From positions 1 through 64,000 of the forward strand of contig CAZICZ010000010.1 of the NCBI GenBank assembly GCA_964538025.1: a stretch of 64,000 bases of DNA, in the 5' to 3' direction. Positions 1 to 8,237 of the stretch are shown here, piece after piece; the first letter of the stretch is position 1, and each line of letters begins with the position of its first letter. Below the pieces are notes generated by a model that made no database searches, was not told the origin of the DNA, and worked only from the letters and a program-made list of their open reading frames with translations. The DNA is from UBA5078 sp964538025 (GTDB taxonomy: Bacteria; Pseudomonadota; Gammaproteobacteria; Pseudomonadales; Pseudohongiellaceae). A program made the position numbers and the translations under genes.

Positions 1-15
1 ATTACTTAATCTCTA

Positions 16-53
16 CTTTTTAAAGAACTCTTTTCCTAACCTTCGTGGTTAGG
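16..53 (-). promoter_or_regulatory. rRNA leader with hairpin and boxA-like antitermination site
   Basis: Downstream of P2 on the minus strand is a hairpin with arms CCTAACC and GGTTAGG around a five-base loop (35-53). It is followed by GTTCTTTAAAAAG (16-28), which resembles the boxA element (TGCTCTTTAACA) used by Nus factors for rRNA antitermination. Hairpin then boxA is the usual order in gammaproteobacterial rrn leaders. The 16S gene should begin left of position 1. Confidence 0.5.
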
Positions 54-62
54 AGGTCGCGT

Positions 63-90
63 ATTATACGCACCCAATATTACTTAGCAA
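63..90 (-). promoter_or_regulatory. Putative rRNA operon promoter P2
   Basis: Minus-strand TTGCTA (85-90) and a perfect TATAAT (63-68) with a 16-base spacer, followed by ACGCGACC. The short spacer and GC-rich discriminator are typical of stringently controlled stable-RNA promoters. AT-rich DNA (GAAAATTTC) lies just upstream. Transcription would run leftward off the window. Confidence 0.65.
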
Positions 91-169
91 GCGATGATTG
101 AGAAATTTTCACAATCTCGAAGGAGCCTTAGAGACATCCCTCACCTGCCTACCAGTCACAGGGGCGCGC

Positions 170-197
170 ATTATGCCATACGGATTGAATCTGGCAA
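170..197 (-). promoter_or_regulatory. Putative rRNA operon promoter P1
   Basis: On the minus strand TTGCCA (192-197) and CATAAT (170-175) are 16 bases apart, followed by a GC-rich discriminator (GCGCGCCCC) and preceded by an AT-rich stretch that could be an UP element. A second promoter of the same design lies about 107 bases downstream, the tandem P1/P2 layout known for rRNA operons. The position fits the known Pseudomonas order anmK, M23 peptidase, tyrS, 16S rRNA. The rRNA gene itself is outside the window, so this is inference from promoter form and synteny. Confidence 0.6.
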
Positions 198-243
198 CTA
201 GAATTTCATCAAATTACCGTCATGCTTCTCACCGGGTATTCCA

Positions 244-1524
244 TCAGGCCAGATACAGAAGGTGAAATAACTTCTTCCCTCTTTTGAGGACAAAATACCG
301 CCCAAAAAGCGCCTGCGCCGCCTCAAGCATCAAAGCATCAGACGAGACGCGCTGTCCGTTGAGACTCACAGCATTGTTCGAGATGAACTCCCGCGCCATC
401 TTGTTCGATGGGGCCAAACCCGTCTCAACCAAGGCATCGACAATGTTCTGACTACCAGTCGTCATCTGTGTGGAAGGCAATCCATCCAGACGCAATTGCT
501 CAAAATCATTCGCACTCAGTGTTTGCAGTTCTCCAGAGAAGAGTGCCGCGCTGATACGTTCGGCCGCTCTCAAGCCTTCGTCCGAATGAACCAGCCGAGT
601 GACTTCCTTGGCCAAGATGCCTTGCGCCTCGGGCCGTCCTTGAGCAGCCTTGTCTGCAATTTCGATCTCCGCAATGTGGTGAGGAGACAGAAAAGTAAAA
701 TAGCGCAGGAACTTGTAGGCATCGGCGTCCGCGACATTCAGCCAGAACTGATAAAAGGCATAAGGAGACGTCTTGTTTCGATCGAGCCAAACCGTTCCCG
801 TTTCAGTCTTGCCAAATTTTTGACCATCCGCTTTGGTGACCAATGGCGTGGTGAGCCCATAGACTTGTCCGCGATGCATCCTCCGGGTCAAATCGATGCC
901 TCCGGTGATATTCCCCCATTGATCGCTTCCGCCAATCTGCAGAATACAGTCATGACGGCGATAGAGCTCTGCGAAGTCATAAGATTGCAAAATCATGTAC
1001 GTGAATTCGGTGAAAGAGATTCCTGCCCCCTCCCTTTCGATCCGCTGTTTCACCGAATCTTTCTGGATCATTGCATTGACGGAAAAGTGCTTGCCGATGT
1101 CCCTCAGGAAATCGAGCACATTAACGTCCTTGGTCCAATCTAGGTTGTTAACGACAAGCGCAGCACTGCTCCCTGCCCCAAAATCCAGAAACTGGGAGAC
1201 CTGTGTCTTGATACGTTCCACCCACATCTCAACGACCTCGTTGGAATTGAGAGCACGCTCGGATGCTTTGAAGCTGGGATCGCCGATCAACCCTGTGGCG
1301 CCGCCTACTAGAGCAATGGGACGATGCCCTGCTAGCTGGAAGCGACGAAGCGTCAGAAGCGGCACCAGGCTGCCAATGTGCAAACTTTCAGCCGTTGGAT
1401 CAAAGCCGCTATACAAAGTTCTTCCCGTGGAAAGGACTGATTTCAGCTCGTCTCCAGAGGTCATTTGGGACACAAGCCCTCGACTTTCGAGATCGTCAAT
1501 AATATCCGTTGTGGTCGTGCTCAT
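244..1524 (-). CDS. tyrS: Tyrosyl-tRNA synthetase
   Basis: Class I aminoacyl-tRNA synthetase that charges tRNA-Tyr in the cytoplasm. The 426-residue length matches bacterial TyrRS. The HIGH-type motif reads HIGS (about residues 49-52), the KMSKS-type loop reads KFGKT (about 236-240), the tyrosine pocket segment IGGSDQWGNI is intact, and a C-terminal S4 RNA-binding domain covers roughly residues 360-420. A longer in-frame extension exists upstream, but the ATG used here is preceded by AGGAAA and starts at the conserved N-terminus. The gene lies next to the putative rRNA promoters and is divergent from the M23 peptidase, an arrangement also known in Pseudomonas. I see nothing aberrant. Confidence 0.97.
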   Translation of the reverse strand: MSTTTTDIIDDLESRGLVSQMTSGDELKSVLSTGRTLYSGFDPTAESLHIGSLVPLLTLRRFQLAGHRPIALVGGATGLIGDPSFKASERALNSNEVVEMWVERIKTQVSQFLDFGAGSSAALVVNNLDWTKDVNVLDFLRDIGKHFSVNAMIQKDSVKQRIEREGAGISFTEFTYMILQSYDFAELYRRHDCILQIGGSDQWGNITGGIDLTRRMHRGQVYGLTTPLVTKADGQKFGKTETGTVWLDRNKTSPYAFYQFWLNVADADAYKFLRYFTFLSPHHIAEIEIADKAAQGRPEAQGILAKEVTRLVHSDEGLRAAERISAALFSGELQTLSANDFEQLRLDGLPSTQMTTGSQNIVDALVETGLAPSNKMAREFISNNAVSLNGQRVSSDALMLEAAQALFGRYFVLKRGKKLFHLLYLA

Positions 1525-1751
1525 AATTGATTTCCTGTACCGAGGGCAGGAGGAGCTCCACACGAATGGCACCCCCCCTCAAAACGCCGTCTCTTCCCGT
1601 CCAAAGCGCTCAGGGAAAAGGCCGCAGATTTTACACTACTATTCGGAATATGACTTGACCTGCTCTGGAAAAGTCATAAGAATTGCCGATTTGAGGCCTC
1701 CTGTGCGAGGCGACCTCTTGTCAAAAAAAGTACGCTAACCTCAGGAATTTC

Positions 1752-3137
1752 ATGAGCTTTTTGAGTTCCCTCAAGCAATCAATCGGTGCCCATTTCCCGC
1801 GACATCATCTCGTTCTGGCCAGCGGCCTGAGCGTGGTGTTGCTGGTGACATTGATGTTTGCACCGGAAGAGTCTGCCCATGGCGCCCGCATCGGCGCCAA
1901 TCCCCTGACGGAACTTGCCGGCACCGATATAGCGAATGAGAGCGAATCGGCCCTAAGCGATCTTGCTATCTCCGACACCAATCCCATGGTTCCAGTCTCC
2001 GACTGGCAGGATCTGGAGGTGCAGTCTGGCGACAATCTCTCGGCGCTGTTTACCAAAGTTGGGCTGACCGCGCAGGACATGTACAAAGTGCTCAACAGCA
2101 CTGAAGAGGCCAAGGTACTTAACCGCCTCTATCCAGGATATCAATTGAGCTTCTACATCCCCGAAGAAGGAAAACTGACCCAACTGAAAGTCCTGAAATC
2201 GCCGCTCGAAGGTTACCTGTTTTCTCTTGTCGACAATGCTTATCACGTCGAAGCAATCACGCGCACCGCTGACATCAAACCGGTCTACAAAGAAGGCGTG
2301 ATCAATGACAGCCTGTTCATGGCGGCCAAACGGGCCGACATTCCTGCGGTGTCCATCATGGAAATGGCCGACATCTTTGGCGGTGTGATCGATTTCGTGC
2401 TCGACCCCCGTGATGGCGACAGTTTCAGCATTCTCTACGAAGAGAAGTATCTGGACGGAAAGCCTATCGGTAACGGCGACATCATCGCCGCGCAGTTCAC
2501 GAACGAAGGCAAGCAGTACATCGCGGTTCGCTATATCAATGAAGAAGGACAGGCGGGGTATTACAGTCCGGAAGGCGAAAGCATGCGAAAAGCCTTTCTG
2601 CGAACTCCTCTCGATGTTTTCCGCATCAGTTCAAACTTCAGCCTCAGCCGTAAACACCCCATTCTCAATACGATCCGCGCCCACAAGGGCACCGATTACG
2701 CAGCCCCCAAAGGGACACCCGTGCGCGCTACCAGTGATGGTGTTGTCACCTGGGCTGCACGTAACGGCAGTTTCGGCAAACTGATCGTCCTTCAGCACCG
2801 CGGCAACTTTGAAACCAAGTATGCGCACCTGAACGACTATGCCTCCGGTATCAAGAAGGGCTCGCGCGTCAGACAAGGCGATATCATTGGCTATGTCGGG
2901 CAGACGGGCGGGGCGACAGGGCCGCATCTTCACTACGAATTTCTGATTGGCGGAGTCCACAAAGACCCACGCACCATCGTGGAGCAATTGCCGCAAGCCA
3001 TGTCGCTTGCGCCAGAAGAACTCCCGCGCTTCCGCGAACAGACAAAGGATTTGCTCTCTCAATTCCAGAAGGAAAGTCTGGATTCGCGCCTTCTGAGCCT
3101 CACTGTGCCATCCGCTGCGAGCGCACAGGCGCGCTGA
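1752..3137 (+). CDS. M23 (LytM) peptidoglycan endopeptidase, MepM-like
   Basis: Predicted periplasmic, membrane-anchored D,D-endopeptidase that cuts peptide cross-links in murein. The 461-residue protein has an N-terminal hydrophobic segment (about residues 20-37), a LysM/OapA-like module beginning VQSGDNLSALF, a middle domain as in MepM/YebA, and a C-terminal M23 domain. The zinc ligands are present: H311 and D315 in HKGTD, and H392/H394 in HLHYEF, so it should be catalytically active. AGGAA precedes the ATG. It is followed by anmK 43 bases downstream on the same strand, pairing wall cleavage with recycling of anhydro-sugars. The same gene pair next to tyrS is known in Pseudomonas. Confidence 0.93.
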   Translation: MSFLSSLKQSIGAHFPRHHLVLASGLSVVLLVTLMFAPEESAHGARIGANPLTELAGTDIANESESALSDLAISDTNPMVPVSDWQDLEVQSGDNLSALFTKVGLTAQDMYKVLNSTEEAKVLNRLYPGYQLSFYIPEEGKLTQLKVLKSPLEGYLFSLVDNAYHVEAITRTADIKPVYKEGVINDSLFMAAKRADIPAVSIMEMADIFGGVIDFVLDPRDGDSFSILYEEKYLDGKPIGNGDIIAAQFTNEGKQYIAVRYINEEGQAGYYSPEGESMRKAFLRTPLDVFRISSNFSLSRKHPILNTIRAHKGTDYAAPKGTPVRATSDGVVTWAARNGSFGKLIVLQHRGNFETKYAHLNDYASGIKKGSRVRQGDIIGYVGQTGGATGPHLHYEFLIGGVHKDPRTIVEQLPQAMSLAPEELPRFREQTKDLLSQFQKESLDSRLLSLTVPSAASAQAR

Positions 3138-3180
3138 ACACATTACCCCCGCGACGGCGGGCGTTCTGAATGAGGCTCTC

Positions 3181-4302
3181 ATGCCCCCGCACGAATATTT
3201 CATCGGCTTGCTTTCCGGCACCAGTATTGATGCTGTCGATGCCGTTCTCATCGATTTCGCGGCGACGCCGGCACGCCTTGTGGGAACGCATTCCGAATCC
3301 ATCTCCTCTTCTCTACGAGACAACATCCTGCGCCTGTGCGCCGATGTGGATATCTCCTTGTCGCTGCTGGGAGAAACGGATGTCGGTCTAGGGCACACAT
3401 TTGCTCTCGCAGTGAACCGACTGCTGGAGAAAACTGGGGTTGCCCACAAGGACATCCTAGCGATCGGCAGTCACGGCCAAACCATCAAGCACCAACCAAC
3501 GGGGACTGCCCCCTTTACGCTGCAGATAGGTGACCCCAACACCATTGCCACCCGGACGGGCATTAGCACTGTCGCCGATTTCAGGCGCAGGGACATGGCG
3601 CAGGGGGGACAGGGGGCACCCTTGGCTCCCTTGTTTCATCAGGACTTTTTTGCGACCGCCGGGCACAGACGCGCCATTCTGAATGTCGGCGGTATTGCCA
3701 ATATTTCACTTCTGCGACATGGTGAGCGCCCTCTGGTGGGGTTCGATACCGGCCCCGGCAACGTGCTCATGGACAGCTGGATTTCCCTCAAACAGGGGAA
3801 AGCCTTCGACCACAATGGCGCCTGGGCGCAGCAGGGACAAGTGCATACCGGGCTATTGTCTACTCTGCTCCAGGAACCCTATCTCGCGCTTGCCGCGCCA
3901 AAGAGCACTGGGCGCGAATTGTTCAATCTGCCCTGGCTGGAGCAGCATTTGCGTGGTGTCGGTCCCGTCAGCGATGAGGACGTGCAGGCTACGCTGCTCG
4001 AGTTCACGGCCAGAACGGTGGTCGAAAGTGTCTCGTGGAAGTCGGAGGAGGTTTCGGAGGTGCTGGTGTGTGGCGGTGGGGCGCACAACGGTGCGCTCAT
4101 GGGCCGATTGCAGGCGCTGTTGCCGGCGCTGCGCGTCTGCAGCAGTGCCGAGGCAGGGCTGGATCCCCAGTGGGTGGAAGGATTTCTATTTGCCTGGCTG
4201 GCCCGCAAAACATGGTTCGGGGAAGCCATCGATACACGCGATGTCACCGGGGCGCGCGCTCCCTGCATTCTCGGCGGTCTTTACGAAGTGCCGTCAGACT
4301 GA
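3181..4302 (+). CDS. anmK: Anhydro-N-acetylmuramic acid kinase
   Basis: Cytoplasmic kinase that opens and phosphorylates 1,6-anhydro-MurNAc to MurNAc-6-phosphate in peptidoglycan recycling. The 373-residue protein begins close to the family signature GLLSGTSIDAVDAVLIDF, keeps the sugar/ATP-site segments GSHGQTIKH, NVGGIANIS and GFDTGPGN, and ends with the VCGGGAHN motif of the second ATPase lobe. Length is normal for AnmK (about 370). It lies directly downstream of the M23 endopeptidase and is probably cotranscribed with it. Its last nine bases overlap the end of erpA, which converges from the other strand. Confidence 0.96.
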   Translation: MPPHEYFIGLLSGTSIDAVDAVLIDFAATPARLVGTHSESISSSLRDNILRLCADVDISLSLLGETDVGLGHTFALAVNRLLEKTGVAHKDILAIGSHGQTIKHQPTGTAPFTLQIGDPNTIATRTGISTVADFRRRDMAQGGQGAPLAPLFHQDFFATAGHRRAILNVGGIANISLLRHGERPLVGFDTGPGNVLMDSWISLKQGKAFDHNGAWAQQGQVHTGLLSTLLQEPYLALAAPKSTGRELFNLPWLEQHLRGVGPVSDEDVQATLLEFTARTVVESVSWKSEEVSEVLVCGGGAHNGALMGRLQALLPALRVCSSAEAGLDPQWVEGFLFAWLARKTWFGEAIDTRDVTGARAPCILGGLYEVPSD

Positions 4303-4647
4303 GAATGACGATCCGCAACCGCAGGTGGTTGTTGCCAGTGGATTGTTCACGACGAACTTCGCGCCTTGGAGCCCTTCTACATAGTCCACCTTCGCACCGG
4401 TCAGGTACTGGTAACTCAGAGGATCCACCACCAGCTGCGCGCCATGATTGGTGACCAGCGTGTCATCTTCGTTCAATTCTTTGTCAAAACTGAAGCCGTA
4501 CTGAAACCCGGAACACCCACCTCCTGTGACAAAGACGCGTAATTTGAGCGCAGGATTGCCCTCTTCGCTGATCAGGCTCTTGACCTTTTCAGCGGCGTTT
4601 TCCGTCATAGAAATCAGTGTCGGATCATGGGATTGAACGACAGACAT
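4294..4647 (-). CDS. erpA: Iron-sulfur cluster insertion protein ErpA
   Basis: A-type Fe-S carrier that delivers clusters to apoproteins, including enzymes of isoprenoid synthesis. The 117-residue protein has the three invariant cysteines of the HesB/IscA fold: C45 in GGGCSGFQYGF and C109/C111 in the C-terminal CGCGSSFSV. The long GFSFD context and the MSVVQSHDPTLISMTENAAEKV start are ErpA-like rather than IscA-like. It has its own good promoter just downstream of the bactofilin stop codon, so it can be transcribed separately from the bactofilin gene. It overlaps anmK tail-to-tail by nine bases. Confidence 0.94.
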   Translation of the reverse strand: MSVVQSHDPTLISMTENAAEKVKSLISEEGNPALKLRVFVTGGGCSGFQYGFSFDKELNEDDTLVTNHGAQLVVDPLSYQYLTGAKVDYVEGLQGAKFVVNNPLATTTCGCGSSFSV

Positions 4648-4710
4648 GGCGGTTCCATTGCGTAATATCAGCGTGCGGACGCACGGGGACGATCAAAAAA
4701 CAGCGTGTAA

Positions 4711-4740
4711 ATTATGGGCAAAACCCAGCATTTCAGTCAA
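4711..4740 (-). promoter_or_regulatory. Sigma-70-type promoter of erpA
   Basis: Minus-strand TTGACT (4735-4740) and CATAAT (4711-4716) are separated by 18 bases and lie 64 bases before the erpA ATG. The -35 box directly abuts the bactofilin stop codon. No IscR-like site was recognised. Confidence 0.55.
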
Positions 4741-5025
4741 CTATTGTTTCGCCGCCAACTCCACATGCTTGGACGCGTGCACATCGCCCTTGACGAGGCC
4801 GTTGATCACCACCGCAGGGACCCAGATTTCACCTTCAATCACGCCCGTTTCGGCCACACGAATCAGCGCGCCTGATTCGTCATCCGCATAAATATTGCCT
4901 TTGATCTTGCCTTCGACGATGAGCTCGCCGGCGAACCGGATGTCGCCGATCAATTCTGTCTGCCGGGAAATCAGCGTGCTTGTCGTCACGGCAACGCTGT
5001 GATTTTTGCTTCCTGAACCAAACAT
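4741..5025 (-). CDS. Short bactofilin-family (polymer-forming cytoskeletal) protein
   Basis: Bactofilins polymerise through a beta-helical domain and organise membrane or wall machinery. This 94-residue protein has the repeating hydrophobic-glycine pattern (IGDIRFAGELIVEGKIKGNIY, then VIEGEIWVPAVVINGLVKGDVHA) of the bactofilin core. It stops at VELAAKQ, where relatives usually continue for about 30 more residues, so it lacks the last helical turns. A GTG six bases upstream overlaps the previous stop as GTGA, but the ATG is chosen because GGAGG sits seven bases ahead of it. It is translationally coupled to the coiled-coil membrane protein upstream, which could be its membrane partner (inference). 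Confidence 0.8.
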   Translation of the reverse strand: MFGSGSKNHSVAVTTSTLISRQTELIGDIRFAGELIVEGKIKGNIYADDESGALIRVAETGVIEGEIWVPAVVINGLVKGDVHASKHVELAAKQ

Positions 5026-5027
5026 GC

Positions 5028-5771
5028 TCACCCCTCCACCACACTCCAGCTGAAGATTTTTTCGACCTTGTTCTTTGCCGGTTTCGACGATTCTACCCGA
5101 ACCTCTACCTGCTCGGGAACAAAGCCTTCAGGTAACTGGAATTCCCCTTCCAAATTCTGGAAATAACGAAAATTCAGTGCAGGATTGAATGCCTCCGCAG
5201 GACTCACAATTTCCGCCAGCGAAAGGCGCTGTCGCTCACCCGCCACATGCCCCGCAATGGCTACTTCAACGCCTCCTTCCAGCACGCGATCGCCGGCACC
5301 TGCATGACGGAACACGGCTCGATAGTGAAATCGTCGATCCGCCTCAAGAGGCGTCACGTCGAATTCGGCGATGATCAAGCCCAGCTCGGCGCTTTCCGGC
5401 GCCATGACCTGGCGGTAAAACGAGACATCCTGTTCTAGCTGCATAATGCGCTGACGCAGCGCACTGATGGTGTTCTGCACTTCTTCGTTGGCTGCTTGAT
5501 CCACCAGATTGCTACGACCGGTAATCGCCACTTCTGAACGCAACGAATCCAGTTCGGCCTGTGCCTGAGCGAGCGCGCCACTCAGACGCTGATTGTCCGC
5601 ACTGTTAATCTCGTAGTCCCGCGCCGCGACCACACGGCCGAGGACGAAACTCCCTCCCCCTACCGCCACACAGCCAAAAAGAACTCCGCATATTGTCAAC
5701 AGACGCGCCCAGGGGCGATAGGGGACAACGACCATGCGATGTTGTTTGCTGCCTTTAACAACGTTGGGCAT
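5028..5771 (-). CDS. Coiled-coil inner-membrane protein of unknown function
   Basis: A 247-residue protein with one transmembrane helix (about residues 24-49, LLTICGVLFGCVAVGGGSFV), a predicted coiled coil at about residues 60-115 (heptads in LSGALAQAQAELDSLRSEV and ISALRQRIMQLEQDV), and a beta-rich periplasmic domain to the end. I believe it corresponds to the family named DUF6776 that sits beside argC and a bactofilin in Pseudomonas, but could not check. It overlaps the bactofilin gene, suggesting a bactofilin-linked envelope role. No catalytic motif is visible. Confidence 0.75.
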   Translation of the reverse strand: MPNVVKGSKQHRMVVVPYRPWARLLTICGVLFGCVAVGGGSFVLGRVVAARDYEINSADNQRLSGALAQAQAELDSLRSEVAITGRSNLVDQAANEEVQNTISALRQRIMQLEQDVSFYRQVMAPESAELGLIIAEFDVTPLEADRRFHYRAVFRHAGAGDRVLEGGVEVAIAGHVAGERQRLSLAEIVSPAEAFNPALNFRYFQNLEGEFQLPEGFVPEQVEVRVESSKPAKNKVEKIFSWSVVEG

Positions 5772-5794
5772 AGGAGTTTCCGTTCCTCAGGGCA

Positions 5795-6832
5795 TCAAGG
5801 CAGCAGCGCAACGGTGCGCAGACCAGCGTGTTCGTCCAGACCAAACATGATGTTCATGTTTTGAATCGCCTGTCCCGCGGCACCCTTGACGAGGTTATCG
5901 ATCACCGACATCACGACCACCATCTGATTGGCGGGGAGATAGCAGATTCCGATCTGGCAACGGTTGCCTCCCCGTACATTGCGCGTCGCGGGGTATTTTC
6001 CTGCTGGCAATACATCCACGAAGGGCTCATCGGCATAGCGTTGCTCGAACAATGCTTGCAGGCCGGAAGCGTCCTTTCCCGGCTTCAGGCGCGCGTACAG
6101 CGTCGCGTGAATGCCGCGGATCATCGGCGTCAGGTGCGGTACAAAAGTCAGCCCTACCTGTTCGCCTGCATAGTGGTTCAGGCCCTGGCAAATTTCAGGG
6201 TGATGACGGTGACCTGAAACGCCGTATGCGCTGAGCGATTCGGATGCCTCTGTCAGCAGATAGCCAATCTCGGCTTTGCGGCCCCCCCCGCTCACACCGG
6301 ATTTAGCGTCGGCGATCAGCGTGGACGTGTCCACGAGCCCGGCCTCCAGCAAGGGCAGAAACCCGAGCTGAATTGCCGTGGGGTAACATCCCGGCACCGC
6401 CAGTAATTGTGCATTCACGATCTGGGCACGGTTGACTTCCGGCAAGCCGTAGACAGCCTGCGCGAGATAGTCGGCACTCTCGTGCGTCACCTTGTACCAC
6501 TTCTCCCACAGCGCGCGATCCTTCAGACGAAAGTCCGCCGAGAGATCGATAACACGCACGCCACGCGTGAGCAGGGCGGGTGCCGATTTCATGGCCACGG
6601 CATGCGGGGTGGCGTAAAACACCGCATCGCAATCGAACAGCGCCTCGGTGTCCGGTGCACTGAAGGGTAAATCAACAAATCCACGCAAATTAGGAAACAG
6701 ATCGGACACTGCCGTGCCCTGCAGTTCCCGCGAGGTAACCACGTCGATGCGCACATCGTCTCGGGGTGCCAAGAGTCGCAACAATTCCACGCCGGTGTAA
6801 CCGGTTGCGCCGACGATTCCAAGCTTGATCAC
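5795..6832 (-). CDS. argC: N-acetyl-gamma-glutamyl-phosphate reductase
   Basis: NADPH-dependent reductase giving N-acetylglutamate semialdehyde, the third step of arginine biosynthesis. The 345-residue protein has the nucleotide-binding GATGYTG at residues 8-14, catalytic Cys149 in VPGCYPTA, and the conserved SGVSGGGRKA and GHRHHPEI segments of the active site. The start codon is GTG, supported by AGGAGG seven bases upstream. It is divergent from hemJ, and the coiled-coil protein gene follows 23 bases downstream on the same strand. Confidence 0.96.
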   Translation of the reverse strand: MIKLGIVGATGYTGVELLRLLAPRDDVRIDVVTSRELQGTAVSDLFPNLRGFVDLPFSAPDTEALFDCDAVFYATPHAVAMKSAPALLTRGVRVIDLSADFRLKDRALWEKWYKVTHESADYLAQAVYGLPEVNRAQIVNAQLLAVPGCYPTAIQLGFLPLLEAGLVDTSTLIADAKSGVSGGGRKAEIGYLLTEASESLSAYGVSGHRHHPEICQGLNHYAGEQVGLTFVPHLTPMIRGIHATLYARLKPGKDASGLQALFEQRYADEPFVDVLPAGKYPATRNVRGGNRCQIGICYLPANQMVVVMSVIDNLVKGAAGQAIQNMNIMFGLDEHAGLRTVALLP

Positions 6833-6988
6833 GGGGGCCTCCTATCAGGATGAAGATGCGTCTGTTTGGTGATTTTTGAGCCGGGCATGATACCCCTGTT
6901 TTCCGACTGTATCCATTTAATCGGCTGTGCTAGTGTAGCCGCTTCAAAGCCGCAGCCGGTGTGGGCTGCCGAGTTCTTGGGGGAAACA

Positions 6989-7411
6989 ATGCTCTGGGTT
7001 AAAGCCTTTCATATCGTTGCGGTGGTCTGCTGGTTCGCGGCGATCTTCTATCTGCCTCGCCTGTTTGTCTATCACGCGAGTGCGCAGGACCAGGTCAGCA
7101 AAGATCGCTTCATTGTTATGGAGCGTAAGCTGTTCAATGGCATTGGCACGCCGTCTGCGATTGCGACCGTCGTGCTGGGGCTCTGGCTGATCAGTTTTAA
7201 CCCGTCGTTTTACATGAGCGCTCCTTGGATGCACGCCAAGCTCGCCCTGGTGCTGCTACTGATTCTTTACCATGTGTTCTGCTGGCGCTTCCTGTTGGCC
7301 TTCCGTGAAGGCCGCAACACGCGCACTCATGTCTTTTACCGCTACTTCAACGAAGTCCCTGTGCTGATGTTGATCGGCATTGTGGTACTGGTGGTTGTGC
7401 GGCCATTCTAG
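6989..7411 (+). CDS. hemJ: Protoporphyrinogen IX oxidase HemJ
   Basis: Membrane enzyme that oxidises protoporphyrinogen IX to protoporphyrin IX, the penultimate step of haem synthesis, in organisms lacking HemG/HemY. The 140-residue protein begins MLWVKAFHIVAVVCWFAAIF, including the conserved histidine of helix 1, and has four hydrophobic segments and the conserved block MERKLFNGIGTP. A longer reading frame extends upstream, but the ATG preceded by GGGGGA is the family start. It heads a plus-strand cluster with thiD, thiE and hemL, the last also being a tetrapyrrole gene. Confidence 0.92.
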   Translation: MLWVKAFHIVAVVCWFAAIFYLPRLFVYHASAQDQVSKDRFIVMERKLFNGIGTPSAIATVVLGLWLISFNPSFYMSAPWMHAKLALVLLLILYHVFCWRFLLAFREGRNTRTHVFYRYFNEVPVLMLIGIVVLVVVRPF

Positions 7412-7442
7412 TCCCGTCCCGGTGAAAAGGAGGGGGGCTCGC

Positions 7443-8237
7443 ATGAAACCTGAAAAGTCCCACAAACCCCGCGTGCTGTGTTTCTCGGGCCTGGACCCTT
7501 CCGGCGGCGCCGGCATCCAGGCCGATATAGAAGCCCTGTTTAGTGCCGGGTGTCATTGTCTGCCGTTGATCACCTGCCTGACGGTGCAGGACACCCGCAA
7601 CGTCATCGCCGCCGAACCCGTGTCACCTACCCTCCTGATACAGCAGGCCCGTGCAATCCTTGAAGACCTTCCGGTGGATGCGATCAAGATCGGCCTGATT
7701 GGCAGTATCCCGGCCGTGGAAATCATCCACACCCTGCTGCGCGACTACCCTGACCTGCCCGTGGTACTCGACCCGGTTTTGTGGGCCGGAGGGGGCTATG
7801 CGTTCGCGCGGGAAGACCTCGCCGAGGCCATGCGCACGCTGCTGATCCCCTTGACGACGGTGCTCACACCCAACACGCATGAGCTGTGGGCACTCAGCCC
7901 CGGGGCCGACACCGAGGTCGCCGCCGCCAATGCACTCCTGCACCGTGGCTGCGAACATGTGTTGCTGACGGGGACACACGCGGACCGTCCCGAGGTACTG
8001 AACCAGCTGTTTACGGCCCATCAACCTCCTCTCGCCTTCACCTGGCCACGCCTGCCGCAGGAGTACCACGGCTCGGGCTGTACGCTGGCGGCGAGTCTTG
8101 CAGGCTATCTCGCCCACGGTTTTGAGGTCGCGGAATCTGCACGCCGCGCTCAACACTACACCTGGCATGCCCTGCAGGCCGGATCACGGCCCGGTTTCGG
8201 CCAGTTTCTACCTGAAAGGGGATACTGGAACGCATGA
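7443..8237 (+). CDS. thiD: Hydroxymethylpyrimidine/phosphomethylpyrimidine kinase
   Basis: Phosphorylates HMP and HMP-phosphate to HMP-diphosphate for thiamine synthesis. The 264-residue ribokinase-fold protein has the N-terminal signature CFSGLDPSGGAGIQADIEA, the DPVLWAGGGYAF substrate segment, and the anion-hole/catalytic segment GSGCTLAASLAGYLA (usually GTGC, here with Ser). The ATG is chosen because AAGGAGG lies just ahead; the frame extends further upstream into hemJ. Its stop overlaps the thiE start as ATGA, indicating translational coupling. No TPP riboswitch is visible in the 31 bases before it. Confidence 0.94.
   Translation: MKPEKSHKPRVLCFSGLDPSGGAGIQADIEALFSAGCHCLPLITCLTVQDTRNVIAAEPVSPTLLIQQARAILEDLPVDAIKIGLIGSIPAVEIIHTLLRDYPDLPVVLDPVLWAGGGYAFAREDLAEAMRTLLIPLTTVLTPNTHELWALSPGADTEVAAANALLHRGCEHVLLTGTHADRPEVLNQLFTAHQPPLAFTWPRLPQEYHGSGCTLAASLAGYLAHGFEVAESARRAQHYTWHALQAGSRPGFGQFLPERGYWNA

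Noticed and set aside
7412..7442. Possible TPP riboswitch before thiD
   Set aside because: The gap is only 31 bases, and no TPP aptamer sequence fits in or near it.
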